NCBI GenBank assembly: GCA_003221985.1
Contig: QHUQ01000009.1
Coordinates: 1-9,561 of the forward strand
Length of the DNA stretch: 9,561 bases
Origin: Gemmatimonadota bacterium
GTDB taxonomy: Bacteria; Gemmatimonadota; Gemmatimonadetes; Gemmatimonadales; GWC2-71-9
Reading direction: 5' to 3'
Shown: positions 5,946 to 9,561 of the stretch, one piece after another
Numbering within the stretch: position 1 is the stretch's first letter
How the letters are laid out: each line of letters begins with the position of its first letter
Program-made: the position numbers and the translations under genes
The notes under the pieces: generated by a model
What the model saw: only the letters and a program-made list of their open reading frames with translations
Databases searched by the model: none
Told to the model about the DNA's origin: nothing

Positions 5946-7676
5946 GTGCTCGTCCCCAAACTCGTCACCACGCTGAAGGATTACACGCGGGAGCAATTCT
6001 CCCGTGACGTCATCGCCGGCGTCATCGTCGGCATCGTGGCGCTGCCGCTCGCGATCGCCTTCGCCATTGCCAGCGGGCTCAGCCCGGAGCGCGGGCTCTA
6101 CACCGCGATCGTCGCCGGCTTCCTCATCTCGCTGCTCGGTGGCTCGCGCGTCCAGATCGGCGGCCCGACGGGAGCGTTCGTCGTGATCGTGTCGGGGATC
6201 GTGCAACAGCACGGCGTCGACGGACTCGTCGTTGCGACGCTCATGGCCGGCTGCATTCTGGTGGCGTTCGGCTTATTCCGGCTCGGTGGGGCGATCAAGT
6301 TCATCCCGTACCCCGTGACGATCGGGTTCACCAGCGGCATCGCGCTCATCATCTTCTCGAGCCAGATCCGCGACCTGCTCGGTCTCGACATGCAGTCGGT
6401 GCCATCCGCGTTCCTACCGAAATGGGATGCCTACGTCCACGCCTTCGACACGGTAAATCCCTGGGCACTGGTCATCGCCGTCGCCGCGCTCACGATCATC
6501 GTGGTCTGGCCAAAGATCTCCACCAGAATTCCGGGCCCGTTCGTAGCGTTGATCGCCACGACGCTGCTCGCACAGCTGCTACACCTGCCGGTCGAAACGA
6601 TCGGGCAGCGATTCGGGGCGATCCATGCGGGGCTACCGCGTCCGGCGATCCCTCATCTGTCGCTCGCAATTGTCGGCCCCCTGGCGGGGCCTGCGTTCAC
6701 GATTGCGCTGCTCGCGGCGATCGAGTCGCTGCTTTCGGCGGTCGTGGCCGACGGCATGATCGGCGGCCGACACCGATCCAACATGGAGCTGGTCGCCCAG
6801 GGAGTCGCCAACATCGCCTCGCCGCTGTTCGGTGGGATGCCGGCGACCGGGGCGATCGCACGCACGGCGACGAACGTGAAGAACGGCGGCCGGACGCCGG
6901 TGGCGGGCATGGTGCATGCGCTCACGTTGCTGCTCATCACGCTGTTCTTCGGCCGCTGGGCCGGCCTCATCCCCCTGGCGACGCTGGCGGCAATCCTCGT
7001 GGTCGTCGCCTTCCACATGAGCGAGTGGCGGACGTTCGTGTCCGAGTTTCGCGCGCCGAAGAGCGACGTCGCCGTGCTGCTGACGACGTTCTTGCTCACG
7101 GTCCTCGTGGACCTCACGGTCGCCATCGAGGTCGGCATGGTGCTCGCCGCCTTCCTCTTTATGCGCCGCATGGCGGAAGTGACGAACATCAGCGTGCTGA
7201 CGCACGAGTTCACCGACCCGGTGGACGATTTCGAGCACGACCCGAACGCCGTCCGCAATCGCGTGATCCCCGAGGGCGTCCAGGTTTACGAGATCACCGG
7301 CCCGTTCTTCTTCGGCGCCGCCGAGATGTTCAAGGATCGGGTGGGGCGCATCGCCGGCAAGCCGAAGGTGTTGATCGTGCGGCTGCGGCACGTGCCGGCG
7401 ATCGACTCGACGGGCTTGCACGCGCTGCGAGACCTCGCGCGGCGGAGCCAACGGGAAGGGACGCTCGTGATCCTGTCCGATGTGCACGCTCAGCCGGTCG
7501 TCGCGCTGGAACGGTCGGGACTGTACGACGAGCTGACCGAAGACAACATCCACGGCAACATCGACGACGCGCTCAACCGCGCCCGGGCTCACCTCGGTTT
7601 GCCGGCCGAGCCGCGGCCTGGTTTCGCAACACCCACGGTCGCCCGCGAATCGGGGGCGCTAACGGCGCTGGACTGA
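5946..7676 (+). CDS. SulP-family inorganic anion transporter with STAS domain
   Basis: 576 residues. The start is GTG 5946: an in-frame TAG lies at 5928-5930 and the next Met is residue 100, inside the membrane domain. The N-terminus YTREQFSRDVIAGVIVGIVALPLAIAFAIASGLSPERGLYTAIVAGF is the classical SulP opening. The family core AAIESLLSAVVADGMIGGRHRSNMELVAQGVANI (257-290) followed by FGGMPATGAIARTATN (295-310) is intact. The membrane domain spans about 20-410, followed by a cytoplasmic STAS domain (about 445-550) with IDSTG at 486-490. It should move sulfate, bicarbonate or a related anion across the inner membrane, probably with Na+ or H+; the sequence does not say which. No carbonic anhydrase or sulfate-assimilation gene is adjacent. 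The 3' end overlaps the convergent lipoprotein gene by 18 bases. Confidence 0.95.
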   Translation: MLVPKLVTTLKDYTREQFSRDVIAGVIVGIVALPLAIAFAIASGLSPERGLYTAIVAGFLISLLGGSRVQIGGPTGAFVVIVSGIVQQHGVDGLVVATLMAGCILVAFGLFRLGGAIKFIPYPVTIGFTSGIALIIFSSQIRDLLGLDMQSVPSAFLPKWDAYVHAFDTVNPWALVIAVAALTIIVVWPKISTRIPGPFVALIATTLLAQLLHLPVETIGQRFGAIHAGLPRPAIPHLSLAIVGPLAGPAFTIALLAAIESLLSAVVADGMIGGRHRSNMELVAQGVANIASPLFGGMPATGAIARTATNVKNGGRTPVAGMVHALTLLLITLFFGRWAGLIPLATLAAILVVVAFHMSEWRTFVSEFRAPKSDVAVLLTTFLLTVLVDLTVAIEVGMVLAAFLFMRRMAEVTNISVLTHEFTDPVDDFEHDPNAVRNRVIPEGVQVYEITGPFFFGAAEMFKDRVGRIAGKPKVLIVRLRHVPAIDSTGLHALRDLARRSQREGTLVILSDVHAQPVVALERSGLYDELTEDNIHGNIDDALNRARAHLGLPAEPRPGFATPTVARESGALTALD

Positions 7677-8162
7677 CCAGCGGCCCGACTGCGTCCCGCC
7701 TGACGGCAGAAGCGTCGTGTAGGTCCCCGCAATCGTATTGCCGTTCATCTCGCCCACAAACGTCGTGAGCAACCGTGCGCCGGTTTGGGGATCGGCATAG
7801 GGATCGAGCGTGCCGCTGACGTGGCCCTGCTGCACCCGGACAAAGCGGATCGTGAGCACCGTGGCGGCCGGCGCTTGATTGGCGCCGGCAGCGTTATCGC
7901 CGCGCCACGGGGCGAGCGGGCGTCCTAACATCGTCGGGACCATGACGACGTCGCCGAATGCCGTATCACCGGCGGCCCGCAGCGTGAACTCGATGCTGCC
8001 ACTGCGTCCCGATTCGGAGCTGCTGTAATCGCCGGACCATTGGCCGGTCAGGGCGGAGACGTCGGTCGCTGCGCCGACGAGCGGCACGGGCGAGCGGGAA
8101 GCGCCGCAAGCGCTGAGCGCCAGTGGCAGGAGTACCGTGAGCGACATCTTGGAGCGCAACAT
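7659..8162 (-). CDS. Small lipoprotein of unknown function
   Basis: 167 residues from ATG 8162, chosen because GAGGT (complement of 8166-8170) precedes it and a standard lipoprotein signal follows: MLRSKMSLTVLLPLALSACG with lipobox L16-S-A-C19. An in-frame start at 8252 would add about 30 polar residues before the signal and is rejected. Asp does not follow the Cys (Gly20 does). The mature part starts with a Ser/Gly-rich linker and then shows TGQWSGDYSSSESGRSGSIEFTLRAAGDTAFGDVVM (39-74) and a closing GNTIAGTYTTLLPSGGTQSGRWSVQR (141-166). This W-x-G-x-Y start and G-T-Y...G-x-W end look like a small up-and-down beta-barrel or lipocalin-like fold that binds something small. That fold is inferred from pattern only. 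It lies tail to tail with the SulP gene and diverges from the permease gene. Confidence 0.85.
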   Translation of the reverse strand: MLRSKMSLTVLLPLALSACGASRSPVPLVGAATDVSALTGQWSGDYSSSESGRSGSIEFTLRAAGDTAFGDVVMVPTMLGRPLAPWRGDNAAGANQAPAATVLTIRFVRVQQGHVSGTLDPYADPQTGARLLTTFVGEMNGNTIAGTYTTLLPSGGTQSGRWSVQRR

Positions 8163-8279
8163 GGCACCTCGCTGAGATGAGGAGTGCGTGGTTGCGCGTG
8201 ACGGCGGCGCGCGTTGGTGCGTTGAAGATGACGCATCTCTGATGGCGCGCAAGAAGCCTCGCGCCTAGCTTAGCGCGTC
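8163..8279. promoter_or_regulatory. Divergent intergenic region, lipoprotein / amino-acid permease
   Basis: These 117 bases are the longest gap in the window. Toward the lipoprotein there is only the Shine-Dalgarno at 8166-8170. Toward the permease, CTAGCTTAG (8265-8273) is a small palindrome with a -10-like TAGCTT ending nine bases before the ATG at 8280. It is flanked by GCGC on both sides (8261-8264 and 8273-8276) and supplies the in-frame TAG (8271-8273) that bounds the permease start. I see no confident -35 box, riboswitch or terminator. A short frame at 8242-8268 (eight residues) is not credible as a gene. Confidence 0.45.
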
Positions 8280-9561
8280 ATGCTTCGTCGCCAACTCGGT
8301 TTGCTCGCGGTCACGGCGCTCGTCGTCGGCGAAGTCGTCGCCATCGGGATCTTTCTCACCCCCGCCGGCATGGCTCGCTCCCTCGGCTCGCCGTTTTGGC
8401 TGCTGCTGGTCTGGCTGCTGATGGGCGTCATGGCGCTCAGCGGCGCGCTGTGCTACGGCGAGCTGGCGGCGCGGGCACCCGAGGCGGGCGGTGGCTACGT
8501 CTACCTGCGCGAGGCGTACGGTCCAGCGGTGGCGTTCCTGTACGGCTGGAAGTGCCTGCTCGTCATGGATCCCGGCATCACGGCGGCCCTCGCGGCGGGG
8601 CTCGCGAGCTATGTGGGCTACGCGCTCGGCACTTCCGGCGTGTGGCTCAAGCTCATCGCCATTGCGTCCATCCTCGCGATCGCGGCGGTCAATATCGCGG
8701 GCCTGCGGCTCGGTTCCGGGCTCATGCAGGGACTGACCGCCCTGAAGCTCGGCGCGCTGGCCCTCATCGCCGTCCTCGCGTTCGCGCTGCACGCGGGCAG
8801 CTGGTCGCACTTCATCCCCTTCGTCGCGCAGCACGCCGGCTCCGATCCGCTCCCCGGCGCGTTGGCTCCGGCGCTCGTGGGTGCGTTTTTCGCGTTCGGC
8901 GGTTGGTGGGAAATCAGCAAGCTCGCGGGCGAGGCGCGAGATCCGGTGCGCACACTGCCGCGGGCGCTCGCACTTGGCGTGACGATCGTGACCGGCATCT
9001 ACATCGTGACGAGCGCGGTATTTCTCTATCTCGTGCCGCTCGAACGCGTGACGTCCGGCGAGACGTTCGCGGCCCAGGCGGGCGAGCTGTTGTTCGGACC
9101 GGCCGGCGGACGCGTGTTCGCGTGGATCGTGATTGTCGCGGTGCTCGGCAGCCTGCTCGGTCTACTCATGGCGTTGCCGCGCCTCTATTACGCCATGGCG
9201 CGCGACGGCGTGTTCTTCAAATCGGTGGCCGCGGTAGATCCGCGTTTCGGCACGCCGGCCCGGGCGATCGCGATCCAGGCGGTGCTCGCTTCCATCCTCG
9301 TGGCGCTGGGCACCTTCAATCAGATCATCGCCTACTTCGTCTTCGTGACGGTGCTCTTTGTCGGCCTCACCGTGGCCGGGCTGTTTCGCATCCGCCGCCG
9401 TGCCACCGACGCGCCGTATCGCACCTGGGGCTATCCGTTCACGCCGCTGCTGTTTCTCGCCCTGGTGGCTGTTTTGCTTCTGCTGCTCGCCGGCCATAAT
9501 CCGCTGCAGGCCGCGCTGGGCGTCGGCATCGTCGCCCTCGGCGCACCGGTCTATCTTCTGC
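8280..9561 (+). CDS. APC-superfamily amino-acid permease, LAT-like (3' end outside the window)
   Basis: 427 residues are visible before the window ends; family members run to about 430-470, so little is missing. ATG 8280 is the first start after the in-frame TAG at 8271-8273 and lacks a Shine-Dalgarno. Helix 1 carries G-E-V-V-A-I-G-I-F (17-25), a variant of the G-x-I-G-S-G-I-F substrate site. Next come CYGELAARAPEAGGGYVYLREAYGP (58-82) and FFAFGGWWEISKLAGEARDPVRTLPRAL (203-230), both signature stretches of the L-type/SteT group. After them come ALPRLYYAMARDGVFFKSVAAVDPRFGTPARAI (298-330) and the usual APYRTWGYPFTPLLFL (378-393). About twelve transmembrane helices are expected. The likely role is uptake or exchange of neutral amino acids at the inner membrane; specificity is not readable. 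In helix 1 the usual Ser/Gly pair is A21-I22, a change that could affect substrate choice. The frame is easily missed because it has no stop inside the window. Confidence 0.93.
   Translation, partial: MLRRQLGLLAVTALVVGEVVAIGIFLTPAGMARSLGSPFWLLLVWLLMGVMALSGALCYGELAARAPEAGGGYVYLREAYGPAVAFLYGWKCLLVMDPGITAALAAGLASYVGYALGTSGVWLKLIAIASILAIAAVNIAGLRLGSGLMQGLTALKLGALALIAVLAFALHAGSWSHFIPFVAQHAGSDPLPGALAPALVGAFFAFGGWWEISKLAGEARDPVRTLPRALALGVTIVTGIYIVTSAVFLYLVPLERVTSGETFAAQAGELLFGPAGGRVFAWIVIVAVLGSLLGLLMALPRLYYAMARDGVFFKSVAAVDPRFGTPARAIAIQAVLASILVALGTFNQIIAYFVFVTVLFVGLTVAGLFRIRRRATDAPYRTWGYPFTPLLFLALVAVLLLLLAGHNPLQAALGVGIVALGAPVYLL

Noticed and set aside
5919..6212. N-terminal extension of the beta-lactamase-like protein by 98 residues
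   Set aside because: The extra part is charged, antisense to SulP, and would place the signal peptide inside the protein.
6422..7768. 448-codon plus-strand frame, and a minus-strand frame at 6633-7592, over the SulP gene
   Set aside because: Both are low-complexity shadows of the SulP frame, which carries the family signature and the STAS domain.
8163..8252. N-terminal extension of the lipoprotein
   Set aside because: It would put 30 polar residues before a standard lipobox signal; a Shine-Dalgarno supports the ATG at 8162.
8261..8276. GCGC...GCGC inverted repeat before the permease as a regulator site
   Set aside because: Only four outer pairs plus an AGCT centre with two mismatched steps between; in DNA this GC-rich it is easily chance, so it is noted only within the intergenic entry.
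8396..9499. Long open frame (367 codons) on the plus strand, second register
   Set aside because: It is rich in Arg, Gly and Ala without domains and lies on top of the amino-acid permease, which has clear APC signatures in the other register.

Overview
This is a GC-rich, tightly packed bacterial chromosomal window with many single-domain enzymes, outer-membrane proteins and transporters. The Omp85-type outer-membrane protein implies a diderm. The style (lipoproteins, exported hydrolases, isolated VOC genes, several genes with no Shine-Dalgarno) and a degenerate AACCGCCN/GGCGGTTN octamer array at 294-372 remind me of soil Gemmatimonadota. That assignment is inference; no marker gene here settles it. 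The largest gap without a gene is 117 bases (8163-8279), so there is no long empty stretch.

Layout. (a) 2-2090, plus strand: the C-terminal end of an unidentified protein, an Omp85/BamA-like protein with one POTRA-like domain and a beta-barrel, and a 79-residue three-helix membrane protein. Each start codon overlaps the previous stop by one base, so this is an operon entered midway at the window edge. (b) 2056-2994: a VOC (glyoxalase/bleomycin-resistance fold) gene and a MarR regulator diverge from a 40-base gap holding a near-perfect palindrome. The MarR stop codon lies inside a tRNA-Cys gene. (c) 3081-4233: an exported alpha/beta hydrolase followed by the C-terminal remnant of an EamA-type transporter. 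(d) 4226-5918, minus strand: a two-gene operon of an exported serine beta-lactamase/PBP-like hydrolase and a second VOC protein. (e) 5946-7676: a SulP anion transporter with a STAS domain, diverging from the hydrolase operon across only 27 bases. (f) 7659-8162, minus strand: a small lipoprotein. (g) 8280-window end: an APC-superfamily amino-acid permease, nearly complete.

How the genes fit together: the outer-membrane operon may be one functional unit, and the MarR/VOC pair is a plausible self-contained regulator-target module. The rest looks like independent transport and housekeeping-accessory genes. All three convergent gene junctions overlap at their 3' ends (35, 8 and 18 bases) with no visible terminator. 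I found no CRISPR array, insertion sequence, phage gene, or defence or biosynthetic cluster, and I do not claim a new system. The most distinctive features are the inverted octamer repeat that encodes the Omp85 signal peptide, the MarR stop codon inside tRNA-Cys, and the very short divergent promoter region.
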